Of a stretch of DNA of 22,059 nt, positions 6,917-15,324 are shown piece after piece (position 1 is the stretch's first letter; every line of letters starts with the position of its first letter). Location of the stretch: positions 1 to 22,059 of the forward strand of contig PWHX01000035.1 in NCBI GenBank assembly GCA_003555415.1. Direction: 5' to 3'. The notes under the pieces were generated by a model that made no database searches, was not told the origin of the DNA, and worked only from the letters and a program-made list of their open reading frames with translations. The stretch is from Syntrophomonadaceae bacterium (GTDB taxonomy: Bacteria > Bacillota > Dethiobacteria > SKNC01). The position numbers and the translations under genes are program-made.

Positions 6917-8287
6917 GTGGATAGTGATACTATTACTGCAATATCTACACCCTTGGGAGAAGGGGGTATAGGCATAGTTCGCCTCAGCGGAAAAGACGCC
7001 TTTAGTATAGTAAAGAAAGTCTTTAAAACAAAAAATAAGGAATTAAAGTCCCATAAATTGATTTACGGAAAAATAGTTAATCCGGAGGATGAAAAGATAG
7101 TAGATGAGGTGTTGGTTAGCTTTATGTCTGCTCCTCATACATATACCAGGGAAAATATTGTGGAAATAAACTGTCACGGAGGGATAGTACCTTTAAGGAA
7201 AATTCTTGAGTTATGTTTAAAGCAGGGGGCCAGGATGGCAGAAAGGGGAGAGTTTACCCAGAGAGCTTTTTTAAACGGCCGGATAGATTTGACCCAGGCA
7301 GAAGCTGTTATGGATATTATAAGAGCTAAAACGGACGCAGGAAGGGAAATAGCAGTTTCTCAAATTGAAGGAAAACTGTATGATAAAATAAAGGACATAA
7401 AAGAAAAAATAGTTGGCCTTCTAGCGCTGGTGGAAGTTAACTTAGACTTTCCTGAAGAAGATATTGAAGAGGTAACAGTAGAAAAAATAAAGAAATCAAC
7501 TAAGGAGATAGTAGCTGAAATAGAAGAAATACTTGAAACTGCTGACGATGGCATAATATTTAGAGAGGGTCTGAAAACAACTATTATTGGAAAACCTAAC
7601 GTGGGAAAGTCTTCACTTTTAAATGCTCTTTTGAAAGAGCAGAGAGCCATTGTAACGGAAATACCGGGTACCACCAGAGATATACTGGAAGAAGTTATTA
7701 GTATCCGGGGTGTTCCTTTGAGGGTTATTGACACGGCAGGTATTAGAAAAACAAAAGATGTAGTAGAAAAAATAGGAGTCGAGAGGGCAGAAAAGGCTGT
7801 CAGGGAAAGCGATCTGGTATTGTTTATAGTAGATGCAAAGGTTGGTATTGAAGAAGAAGACAGGACCATAATGGAAATGCTAAAAAACAAAAAAAGCATA
7901 TTTATAATTAATAAAATTGACCTGGTTGACTCAGAAAAAGTGGAGGAAATAATTAAAAAAATAGATGAAAGGCCTGTTATTAAAGCATCTTTTAAATACG
8001 GTAGCGGGTTAAAGAAACTGGAGGAAAGCATTTTAAATTTGGTTTTTAAGGGGGAAATTACCCCTGCAGAATCAATACTTATTAATAATAGCAGGCAAAA
8101 AGGATCCTTGGAAAAAGCCAAAAAAAATATATCGGAAGCACTGCAGGGGATAGAAGAGGAGATACCTTTAGATTTAATAACTATAGATTTAAGAAGAGGC
8201 TGGGAATGTTTAGGAGAAATTACCGGAGAAGCTCTGGAGGAAGGTATTTTAAATAAAATATTCAGCGAATTTTGTATCGGAAAATAA
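6917..8287 (+). CDS. mnmE: tRNA modification GTPase MnmE (TrmE)
   Basis: With MnmG it installs the carboxymethylaminomethyl (or related) group at wobble uridine 34 of certain tRNAs. The protein has the N-terminal folate-binding domain (DTITAISTPLGEGGIGIVR), a helical domain, an inserted G domain (GKPNVGKSSLLN, GTTRDI, DTAG, NKID) and the C-terminal FCIGK with the conserved cysteine. I prefer the GTG at 6917 over the in-frame GTG at 6908. GGAAGGTGA ends five bases before 6917, while 6908 falls inside that ribosome binding site. The resulting 456 residues are normal length. mnmG follows after 18 bp. Confidence 0.97.
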   Translation: MDSDTITAISTPLGEGGIGIVRLSGKDAFSIVKKVFKTKNKELKSHKLIYGKIVNPEDEKIVDEVLVSFMSAPHTYTRENIVEINCHGGIVPLRKILELCLKQGARMAERGEFTQRAFLNGRIDLTQAEAVMDIIRAKTDAGREIAVSQIEGKLYDKIKDIKEKIVGLLALVEVNLDFPEEDIEEVTVEKIKKSTKEIVAEIEEILETADDGIIFREGLKTTIIGKPNVGKSSLLNALLKEQRAIVTEIPGTTRDILEEVISIRGVPLRVIDTAGIRKTKDVVEKIGVERAEKAVRESDLVLFIVDAKVGIEEEDRTIMEMLKNKKSIFIINKIDLVDSEKVEEIIKKIDERPVIKASFKYGSGLKKLEESILNLVFKGEITPAESILINNSRQKGSLEKAKKNISEALQGIEEEIPLDLITIDLRRGWECLGEITGEALEEGILNKIFSEFCIGK

Positions 8288-8305
8288 CAGGAGGTAGTAA
8301 ATTCA

Positions 8306-10198
8306 ATGAACTATTTGGCCGGAGAATATGATGTTATAGTAGTTGGAGCTGGACATGCAGGATGCGAGGCGGCCCTGGCTTCCGCAAGGCTTGGGTGTAA
8401 AACTATGATGATTACTATTAGCCTGGAGCATATTGCCCTTATGCCTTGCAACCCTGCCATAGGAGGTCCGGCCAAGTCAAATCTTGTTAGAGAAATAGAT
8501 GCTTTAGGAGGCGAAATGGCCAAAAATATTGACCGCTCTTTTATACAGATTAAAATGCTGAACACAAAAAAAGGTCCTGCAGTAAGGGCTTTAAGAGCAC
8601 AAGCCGATAAAACAAGCTATCATTTGAAGATGAAAAGAGTAATAGAAAATACTGAAAATCTTGATGTGCGGCAGGGGATAGTAGAAGAGGTTTTAAAAAA
8701 AGAAGGAAAAGTAAGGGGAGTTATTACTGATACAGGAGCAAAATATTTTGCCCAGGCGGTAGTCATAACTTCGGGAACATATTTAAGATCAAAGGTTTTG
8801 ATTGGATTAAATTCTGTAAGCAGCGGTCCCCAGGGACAGATGCCTGCAAATAAGTTATCGGAAAATATTGAAGAGCTGGGGTTTAAAATATTTCGCTTTG
8901 AAACTACTACCCCACCCAGGATAAGCAAAAAATATGTTGATTTTAATAAAATGAAGATACAGCCTGAAAGCAAAGGGAAAATGCAGTTTTCTTTTTTTGA
9001 TAGAATAGACCCTTATCCAGAAAAGCAAATTCCATGCTGGCTAACCCATACTACTGAAAAGACCCATGATGTGATAAAAAAAAATTTAGAAAAATCTCTC
9101 CTGATTTCCGAGGAAATAAAAGGGGCTGGTCCTAGATACTGTCCATCTATAGAAGATAAAGTTATCAGGTTTCCTGAAAAAAAGAAACATCAAATATTTT
9201 TAGAACCTGAAGGATGGGATGCCCAAGAGATGTACGTCCAGGGGCTGTACACCAGCATGCCGGAAGATGTGCAGTGGGCTATGCTTAAAACCATACCGGG
9301 ACTGGAAAATCTTAAGATTATAAGGCCGGGGTACGCTATACAATACGACTGCATAGATGCTACACAGCTTAATTTAACCATGGAAGCCAGGCATTTGGAG
9401 GGAATATATTTTGCAGGGCAGGTGAACGGCTCCTCCGGATATGAGGAAGCTGCTGCACAAGGAATAGTGGCGGGTATTAATGCAGCCCTCAAGATAAAAG
9501 GAAAAGAGTCTTTTATCTTGAAGAGATCTGATGCTTATATTGGTGTATTAATAGATGACCTGGTTACTAAAGGCACCAGAGAGCCCTACCGCATGCTCAC
9601 CTCCCGTTCAGAGTATCGTCTTTTGTTGAGGCAGGACAATGCTGATTTGAGACTTACAGAAAAAGGTTACCAGGCAGGGCTGGTACAAGAGGATAATTAT
9701 AAGAAGTTTGCACAAAAAAAAGAAGAAATAGAAAATGGGAAAAAGTTCTTAGGCAGTATAACTGTAAATCCCAATAAAGAAAATTTAGAAAAGCTTGAAG
9801 AATTAGGCACAGCCCCAGTTAAGTCCCCAACTACTTTGGCCCAACTATTAAAAAGGCCGGAAATAAATCATGAAGATTTAAAAGTTTTTAATTATGAAAT
9901 AATTAATTATGACAGGGAAATAATAGAGCAGGTGCAAATACAGATAAAATACGAGGGGTATATAAATAAGCAGCTGGAACAAATTGAGAAATTCAATAAA
10001 ATGGAAAACAGAAAAATGCCGGCCAACATAAATTACCTGGAAATAAAAGGACTTTCTTCTGAGGCAAGGGAAAAATTAACTAATATTAAGCCTCACTCTC
10101 TAGGGCAGGCCTCCCGAATATCCGGCATATCGCCGGCAGATATTTCAGTTCTAATGATTTACCTGGAACAGCTCAGGAGAAAAGAAAAGATGAAATAG
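8306..10198 (+). CDS. mnmG: tRNA uridine-34 modification enzyme MnmG (GidA)
   Basis: This is the FAD-dependent partner of MnmE in wobble uridine modification. The 630-residue length is standard. Visible landmarks are the N-terminal dinucleotide-binding GAGHAGCEAALASARLG, LMPCNPAIGGPAKS with a conserved cysteine, the GYEEAAAQGIVAGINAA segment near 385, RMLTSRSEYRLLLRQDNAD near 430, and the C-terminal helical region with GLSSEAREKL and SRISGISPAD. The start ATG follows AGGAGG. It probably forms an operon with mnmE and rsmG. Confidence 0.98.
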   Translation: MNYLAGEYDVIVVGAGHAGCEAALASARLGCKTMMITISLEHIALMPCNPAIGGPAKSNLVREIDALGGEMAKNIDRSFIQIKMLNTKKGPAVRALRAQADKTSYHLKMKRVIENTENLDVRQGIVEEVLKKEGKVRGVITDTGAKYFAQAVVITSGTYLRSKVLIGLNSVSSGPQGQMPANKLSENIEELGFKIFRFETTTPPRISKKYVDFNKMKIQPESKGKMQFSFFDRIDPYPEKQIPCWLTHTTEKTHDVIKKNLEKSLLISEEIKGAGPRYCPSIEDKVIRFPEKKKHQIFLEPEGWDAQEMYVQGLYTSMPEDVQWAMLKTIPGLENLKIIRPGYAIQYDCIDATQLNLTMEARHLEGIYFAGQVNGSSGYEEAAAQGIVAGINAALKIKGKESFILKRSDAYIGVLIDDLVTKGTREPYRMLTSRSEYRLLLRQDNADLRLTEKGYQAGLVQEDNYKKFAQKKEEIENGKKFLGSITVNPNKENLEKLEELGTAPVKSPTTLAQLLKRPEINHEDLKVFNYEIINYDREIIEQVQIQIKYEGYINKQLEQIEKFNKMENRKMPANINYLEIKGLSSEAREKLTNIKPHSLGQASRISGISPADISVLMIYLEQLRRKEKMK

Positions 10199-10212
10199 GG
10201 TGGAAATAAAAT

Positions 10213-10932
10213 ATGTATGATGAGAACCGTCTAATAAATGGAGCCAGAAAAATGGGAATAGAGCTTACTAACCAGCAGGTTGAACAGTTTGGTCTTTATT
10301 ATCAAACTCTGGTAAAGTGGAACAAAAAAACAAACATTACACGAATAACAGAAGGAAGAGATATAATAATCGACCATTTCCTTGATTCTATAGGGCCTGT
10401 TATGGCGCTAGACATTCCAGAAAGAACAAGGTTATGTGATGTAGGTTCGGGAGCAGGTTTCCCCGGGACACCTTTAAAAATAGTGCTTCCTCAGGTTCAA
10501 TTAACTTTAATAGATTCAAAGCAAAAGAGTACTATTTTTTTAAAAAAGCTTATTAAAGAGCTTAATCTTAAAGATGTCCACATTTATACCGGCAGGGCAG
10601 AAGAATTAGGTAGAGAAGTAGAACACCGGGAAAAATATGATGTAGTTTTGTCTAGAGCTGTAGCACCTTTACAGATATTGGTAGAACTATGTATCCCTTT
10701 TGTTTCTGTTGGTGGTTATTTTATAGCATATAAAGGAAAGAAAGTAAGGGAAGAAGTTAAGAAAGCAGAAAAGGCGGTAAACATTTTGGGAGGTAAAAAG
10801 AGCAGCGTAAAATATTTAAAGGTGCCCTTTAGTGAAAAAAAGCGATATATAGTTTTAATAAAAAAGGAAATAGCTACACCTATAAAATATCCCAGGAGGC
10901 CTGGAATTCCCAAAAAAAAGCCCTTAGAATAA
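10213..10932 (+). CDS. rsmG: 16S rRNA (guanine-527-N7) methyltransferase RsmG (GidB)
   Basis: The 239-residue Rossmann-fold methyltransferase uses S-adenosylmethionine to methylate G527 in the decoding region of 16S rRNA. Key segments are YYQTLVKWNKKTNIT near the N-terminus, HFLDSIG, the SAM-binding CDVGSGAGFPGTPLKI near 76, the acidic LIDSKQKS, and SRAVAPL. The C-terminus PRRPGIPKKKPL is typical of the family. It starts 14 bp after mnmG, with a weak GGGTGG ribosome binding site. Loss of RsmG is known to give low-level streptomycin resistance in other bacteria. Confidence 0.96.
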   Translation: MYDENRLINGARKMGIELTNQQVEQFGLYYQTLVKWNKKTNITRITEGRDIIIDHFLDSIGPVMALDIPERTRLCDVGSGAGFPGTPLKIVLPQVQLTLIDSKQKSTIFLKKLIKELNLKDVHIYTGRAEELGREVEHREKYDVVLSRAVAPLQILVELCIPFVSVGGYFIAYKGKKVREEVKKAEKAVNILGGKKSSVKYLKVPFSEKKRYIVLIKKEIATPIKYPRRPGIPKKKPLE

Positions 10933-11047
10933 TAATCTATTCTGCTTCAAAAATTTTTTTCTTTTTTCTAGTATTTAGCAGGAAAGGAAACCCACGTTGT
11001 CGAAATATTTTATAAAATTAGTAAATATTTACAAGGTGGTGCTTGCT

Positions 11048-11887
11048 TTGAAAGAGACGTGGGCGAAGATATTCGGTATGGAAAATGAAGAAAAATATGA
11101 AGAAAATATAGACTATATTGAAATAAACAAAATAAAATCCAATCCTTATCAGCCCAGAGAAAATATTGATATGGAAAAAATAAAAGAACTTTCCCAGTCA
11201 ATAAAAACATATGGATTGCTGCAGCCAATAATAGTAAAATACAATAATAAAGATGATTACTATCAGATTATTGCAGGAGAGAGAAGGTATATAGCTTGTA
11301 AAGAACTGGGGTGGGCTGCTATGCCTGCCATAGTAAAGGCAATATCTGACAGTGGAATGGCTGCTATTGCTTTAATAGAAAACCTGCAGAGGGAAAACCT
11401 ACATTATATGGAAGAGGCTTTAGGGTATCAGAAATTAATAGACAATTTCGGATTAACCCAGGAAGTACTTGCACAAAGGCTAGGGAAAAATCAGTCAACT
11501 ATTGCCAACAAATTAAGACTTTTAAAAATTCATGACCAAATAAAAGATTATATTTTACATGCAAATTTAACAGAAAGACATGCCCGGGCTTTGTTAAAAC
11601 TTCCAGATGCAAAATCCCAGGAAGAAGCTGTTAAAAGAATATACGAAGAAGAATTAAATGTTAGTCAGACGGAGAGTTTAATAGAAGAAATGGTGGAAAG
11701 AACTAAAAAAGATAAAGGGCCCAGCAAGAAGAAAAAAGTAGTGGTGAGAGACATGAGAATATTCCTTAATACTATACGTCAGGCAGTTAAGGCAATACAG
11801 AAAGCAGGGCTAAAGCCGATGGTAACTGAAAAAGAATGCAGCAGTCACTATGAAATAGTCATACGACTTCCCAAGAAAGAAGACTAA
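11048..11887 (+). CDS. noc: Noc, nucleoid occlusion protein (ParB paralogue)
   Basis: Noc is a CTP-switch DNA-binding protein that in B. subtilis binds NBS sites, spreads, attaches DNA to the membrane and blocks division over the nucleoid. I place the start at TTG 11048, eight bases after AAGGTGG. This gives an N-terminus MKETWAKIFGM that resembles the amphipathic membrane-targeting helix of Bacillus Noc; a frame extension to 10997 lacks support. Seen further on are the ParB/Noc CTP motifs GERRY and ENLQREN, the helix-turn-helix (LTQEVLAQRLGKNQSTIANKL) and the C-terminal DMRIFLNTIRQ diagnostic of Noc. The length is 279 residues. It lies between rsmG and parA as in Bacillus. Confidence 0.92.
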   Translation: MKETWAKIFGMENEEKYEENIDYIEINKIKSNPYQPRENIDMEKIKELSQSIKTYGLLQPIIVKYNNKDDYYQIIAGERRYIACKELGWAAMPAIVKAISDSGMAAIALIENLQRENLHYMEEALGYQKLIDNFGLTQEVLAQRLGKNQSTIANKLRLLKIHDQIKDYILHANLTERHARALLKLPDAKSQEEAVKRIYEEELNVSQTESLIEEMVERTKKDKGPSKKKKVVVRDMRIFLNTIRQAVKAIQKAGLKPMVTEKECSSHYEIVIRLPKKED

Positions 11888-11922
11888 AAATCCTGGATAA
11901 ACATCAAGGATTTTCTTTTTTT
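11887..11922 (+). terminator. Rho-independent terminator after noc
   Basis: AAAATCCT (11887-11894) pairs with AGGATTTT (11907-11914) across a 12-base loop, followed by C and a run of Ts. It overlaps the noc stop codon and separates noc from parA. Confidence 0.75.
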
Positions 11923-12006
11923 ACATTTATAAAGCAGGAACTATAAATAAAATCACGAAATAAAAACTATTATGTAAAATAAAAGGGAAAGTATGAGGTG
12001 GAATAA

Positions 12007-12768
12007 ATGTCCAAGGTTGTAGCCATTACCAACCAGAAAGGAGGGGTTGGTAAAACAACCACAGCCATAAATTTAAGTTCCTGTCTGGCAGAGTTGGGGA
12101 AAAAAGTACTTTTGGTTGATATAGATCCACAGGGAAATACAACCAGCGGAATGGGTTTAGATCGCAGAAAAATTAAATTTTGTATATATGATGCTTTAAT
12201 AAATGGTTTGCCCATAGATAATGTTATTCAAAAAACATTTGTTAAAGATTTAATGATTGTTCCGGCTACTATACAGCTGGCAGGCGCAGAAATAGAGATG
12301 GTACCTACCATGTCCAGAGAGGTAAAGCTTAAAAGGGTATTAAGCGAAATTAATGACAAGTATGATTATATAATTATAGACTGCCCTCCTTCCCTTGGAC
12401 TGTTAACTATAAACTCTTTAACGGCTGCAGATTCAGTTCTTGTTCCTATACAGTGTGAATACTATGCTCTGGAGGGGTTAAGCCAGCTGGTAAATACCAT
12501 AAAACTGGTTCAGAAACATTTAAATCAGGAGTTAAAGGTTGAAGGGGCACTTTTAACTATGTATGATGGCAGAACTAATCTTGCCTCCCAGGTGGTAGAA
12601 GAAGTAAAAAATTACTTTGGTTCCCTGGTTTATAAAACTATAATTCCTAGAAATGTTAGGTTAAGTGAGGCCCCTAGCTATGGAAAGCCAATTATTTATT
12701 ATGATTCCCGTTCAAAGGGCGCTCAGGTTTATAAAGATTTAGCCAGGGAGGTTGAAGCTAATGAGTAA
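12007..12768 (+). CDS. parA: Chromosome-partitioning ATPase ParA (Soj)
   Basis: The 253-residue deviant Walker A ATPase works with ParB-parS to move and separate origins; in Bacillus it also controls DnaA. It has the KGGVGKTT motif (deviant Walker A, residues 11-18), the switch DIDPQGN, the Walker B-like YIIIDCPPSLG, and the C-terminal RNVRLSEAPSYGKP signature of chromosomal Soj. The ATG follows GAGGTGGAA. Its last 8 bp overlap parB, so the pair is translationally coupled. Confidence 0.97.
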   Translation: MSKVVAITNQKGGVGKTTTAINLSSCLAELGKKVLLVDIDPQGNTTSGMGLDRRKIKFCIYDALINGLPIDNVIQKTFVKDLMIVPATIQLAGAEIEMVPTMSREVKLKRVLSEINDKYDYIIIDCPPSLGLLTINSLTAADSVLVPIQCEYYALEGLSQLVNTIKLVQKHLNQELKVEGALLTMYDGRTNLASQVVEEVKNYFGSLVYKTIIPRNVRLSEAPSYGKPIIYYDSRSKGAQVYKDLAREVEANE

Positions 12769-13612
12769 AAAAGGTTTAGGTAAAGGGCTTTCCGCTCTAA
12801 TACCAGATATCGATGAAAAAAGCAGCAGTTCCACAGAAGTAATACCTGTTAATGAAATTACTAAAAATCCTTATCAGCCTAGAAAAAAATTTGATGATGA
12901 AAAATTAAATGAAATGGTCCAGTCAATTAAAGAGCACGGCATCATACAGCCGGTAGTTGTAAGAAAAAAGGAAAAAGGATATGAACTGGTGGCCGGAGAA
13001 AGAAGATTCAGAGCATCACAGTTGGCCCAGCTGAATAAGATACCAGCTATAATAAAAGACTTTAGCGATAGTGAGATGCTGGAAATATCTTTAATTGAGA
13101 ATGTTCAAAGGGAGAACCTTAATCCACTGGAAGAAGCAGAAGCTTATAAGCAGCTAATGGATCAGTTCGGATTCACTCAAAACAATATTGCCTCCAGATT
13201 GGGGAAAAGCCGGCCGTTAATAGCCAATACTTTGCGGCTTTTAAGCCTGGGAAAGGAAGTTAAAGAATATTTAAGGGGCGGGAAAATTTCTGCGGGTCAT
13301 GCACGGGCCCTGGTATCTGTGGAAGATTTAGAAATGCAAAACGAAATAGCCAATGAAATAGTTAAAAAAAATCTTACAGTAAGGCAGATTGAGGATGTTA
13401 TACAGCATAAAAAAGAGAAAAAACCTGGTCAGCCTAAAAAGGAAAAGAAGGTAAAGGCAGACCCTTTTGTAAATGATTTAGAAGAAAGGCTGTGTCAATA
13501 TTTCGGCACCCGGGTAAAAATTACGGAAGGAAAAAATAAGGGAAGCATTGAAATAGAGTTTTATAACCCCAGGGAGCTGGAAAGAATAACGGAGAAACTT
13601 TTCAAACTATAA
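12761..13612 (+). CDS. parB: Chromosome-partitioning protein ParB (Spo0J)
   Basis: ParB is a CTP-dependent clamp that loads at parS, slides along DNA and recruits SMC. The start ATG at 12761 lies nine bases after GGGAGG; an in-frame TTG at 12752 abuts that site and is unlikely. The protein (283 residues) begins MSKKGLGKGLSALIP, the usual ParA-stimulating N-terminus. It then has NPYQPRKKFDDEKL, the CTP motifs GERRFRA and ENVQREN, the helix-turn-helix (FTQNNIASRLGKSRPLIANTL), a basic linker and a dimerisation domain. Its last three codons and stop form part of the extended parS palindrome. Confidence 0.97.
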   Translation: MSKKGLGKGLSALIPDIDEKSSSSTEVIPVNEITKNPYQPRKKFDDEKLNEMVQSIKEHGIIQPVVVRKKEKGYELVAGERRFRASQLAQLNKIPAIIKDFSDSEMLEISLIENVQRENLNPLEEAEAYKQLMDQFGFTQNNIASRLGKSRPLIANTLRLLSLGKEVKEYLRGGKISAGHARALVSVEDLEMQNEIANEIVKKNLTVRQIEDVIQHKKEKKPGQPKKEKKVKADPFVNDLEERLCQYFGTRVKITEGKNKGSIEIEFYNPRELERITEKLFKL

Positions 13613-13640
13613 ATGTTTCACGTGAAACATTTATAGTTTG
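13603..13640. promoter_or_regulatory. parS centromere inside a 38-bp perfect palindrome
   Basis: The 16-bp consensus parS TGTTTCACGTGAAACA lies at 13614-13629 without mismatch. The symmetry continues for 11 bp on each side without a break (left arm from 13603, right arm to 13640). The left part covers the last two codons and stop of parB. ParB binding at this sequence is firmly established for the consensus. The reason for the longer palindrome is not known. Confidence 0.95.
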
Positions 13641-13820
13641 GGATGGAGCATGTCAGCAGTTGGCTTTTAGGAATATATTACCACAAATGTTAATGTCATA
13701 AAAACAATATAAAAGAAGGATATCGGCCCTTTTTGTAGAATATAAAACCTTAAGTTTTAGTTAATTATGGTATTTTAAAAAAAGGGTTTTTATGCGACTT
13801 AAAGACAGCAGGTGGTTAAA

Positions 13821-14768
13821 GTGAAAAATAATAATAGAAAGAAACTTTTTACACTGATATTTGTTCCCCACGGAGGAAATAAACCTTTTAATTATAACTT
13901 ATCTTTTACATTTATTAAAATAGCATGTCTTGTATTAATTACAACTATCGGATCTCTAGGATATTTTGGTTTAGATTACCTGGAGATGCAGGGTAAAGTG
14001 GATGAATTGGAACGATTGAAGATTGTTAATGATATGCAGTCATCCCAATTGAAGTATTATGCTGAAGAGTTCAATGATTTCAAGATTAAATTCCATGAGA
14101 TAGAAGAAATGGATAGGGATATCAGAAATCTTTTAGAATTTGAAGAATTTGACTTGTCCCAGGCAGAGTTTACTTCAAAGAATATATCATTCTATAGCAA
14201 CAGCCCTGCTGTAGGAGGGGAGAGCCAGAGAATAGAAGGAGAAGTTGAAGCGGTGGCTTCTTTGAATGGCACTTTGGGCAAACTGGAAAACCTGAAAAGG
14301 GAAATATCTCCTACCAGGGCAAGCCTGGAAGAATTAGAGTCTTTAATAAAGGAAGAAAAAAAGCGTCTTTCAGGAACCCCTTCTATATGGCCAACCCAGG
14401 GCAGAATAACCTCTTCATACGGCCATCGTCGTCACCCCATAAGTAATAGGGTTGTTTTTCATAATGGTATAGATATAGGGGCAGACAGGGGCACTCCAGT
14501 TTATGCTACAGCTGACGGAGTAGTAGCCAGTACAGGGTATAATGGAGGCATGGGGAGAACCGTAATCATCGATCATCCCTTTGGTCACAGTACCCTTTAT
14601 GCACATCTAACCAGCTATATAGTAGAAAGAGGAGACGAGGTCGAAAAAGGTGAAACTATTGGACATGTAGGAAATACCGGCTACAGCACTGGTCCTCATC
14701 TTCATTACGAAGTACATAAAGATGGGGAAACAACACATCCAAAAAATTACTTGCCGGAGGATGCGTGA
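13821..14768 (+). CDS. Membrane-anchored M23-family peptidoglycan endopeptidase
   Basis: A 315-residue protein with a short basic N-terminus, one membrane segment (about residues 28-50), a coiled-coil-prone stretch (55-110), a variable linker and a C-terminal M23 (LytM-type) domain. The zinc-binding residues are present: HNGIDIG (His 214 and the Asp four residues on) and HLH (293-295), so it should be an active glycyl- or D-amino-acid endopeptidase outside the membrane. I prefer GTG 13821 over GTG 13812 because GCAGGTGG spans the latter. A bactofilin gene follows 59 bp downstream, a pairing known from cell-shape systems. Substrate and role here are inferred. Confidence 0.88.
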   Translation: MKNNNRKKLFTLIFVPHGGNKPFNYNLSFTFIKIACLVLITTIGSLGYFGLDYLEMQGKVDELERLKIVNDMQSSQLKYYAEEFNDFKIKFHEIEEMDRDIRNLLEFEEFDLSQAEFTSKNISFYSNSPAVGGESQRIEGEVEAVASLNGTLGKLENLKREISPTRASLEELESLIKEEKKRLSGTPSIWPTQGRITSSYGHRRHPISNRVVFHNGIDIGADRGTPVYATADGVVASTGYNGGMGRTVIIDHPFGHSTLYAHLTSYIVERGDEVEKGETIGHVGNTGYSTGPHLHYEVHKDGETTHPKNYLPEDA

Positions 14769-14827
14769 TTAATGAAAGCTTTTTAAAAAAAGTTAAGATA
14801 TATGCAGGAAAATAAGGTGGTATATTT

Positions 14828-15241
14828 ATGTTTAAAAAGAAGAAAAAACAAATATCTGGAAAAGTAGACACAATCGTCGGCAAAGATACGTTATTGGAAG
14901 GCACTATAAAGGGTACCGGCACGATAAGGTTAGACGGAAAGTTTGAAGGCAATATAGATATAGAGGGTAATCTCATCATAGGTGAATCTGCAGATGTTAA
15001 AGGCGAAATAAAGGCTCAGAATATGTTTCTAGCTGGCAGGTTAAGCGGAACAGTGGAAATTTATAATAAATTGGAGTTGTGTTCCAGCGGCCGTTTATAC
15101 GGGGATGTTAAAACAAATAATCTGATTATTCAAGAAGGAGGGCTTGTTGAGGGTGATTTCCTTATGCCTCTTACTGAAAGCAGCGAAATAAATGATAAAG
15201 AAAACGTGGAAACAAGAAGTGAAGTGATGAAAGAGGATTGA
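14828..15241 (+). CDS. Bactofilin (polymer-forming cytoskeletal protein, DUF583)
   Basis: A 137-residue protein made largely of short beta-helix repeats with regularly spaced glycines (LLEGTIKGTGTIRLDGKFEG, NIDIEGNLIIG, GEIKAQNMFLAGRLSGTVE, and so on). It has a basic N-terminal tail, MFKKKKK, and an acidic C-terminal tail. Bactofilins form nucleotide-free filaments, often at the membrane, and organise cell-wall enzymes. The M23 peptidase directly upstream fits that role. The ATG follows AAGGTGG. A bidirectional terminator follows. Confidence 0.93.
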   Translation: MFKKKKKQISGKVDTIVGKDTLLEGTIKGTGTIRLDGKFEGNIDIEGNLIIGESADVKGEIKAQNMFLAGRLSGTVEIYNKLELCSSGRLYGDVKTNNLIIQEGGLVEGDFLMPLTESSEINDKENVETRSEVMKED

Positions 15242-15274
15242 TAAAGTAACTAGCAGGTGACTAGATGACAGGTT

Positions 15275-15317
15275 AAAAAAGGTAAGGCCGCCTTTGTTTG
15301 CAGCCTTACCTTTTTTT
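15275..15317. terminator. Bidirectional terminator between bactofilin and yyaC
   Basis: AAAAAAGGTAAGGC (15275-15288) pairs with GCCTTACCTTTTTT (15303-15316). The GC-bearing stem is flanked by A-run and T-run on opposite sides, so it can terminate both convergent transcripts. Confidence 0.88.
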
Positions 15318-15324
15318 GCTTTCG

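Noticed and set aside
7360..8121. Long open frame (253 codons) on the minus strand inside mnmE
   Set aside because: It is antisense to a clear mnmE, has a Ser/Ile/Phe-rich low-complexity translation typical of a reversed purine-rich gene, and no ribosome binding site.
10933..10975. A/T run after rsmG as a terminator
   Set aside because: There is a T-rich stretch but no stable hairpin before it.
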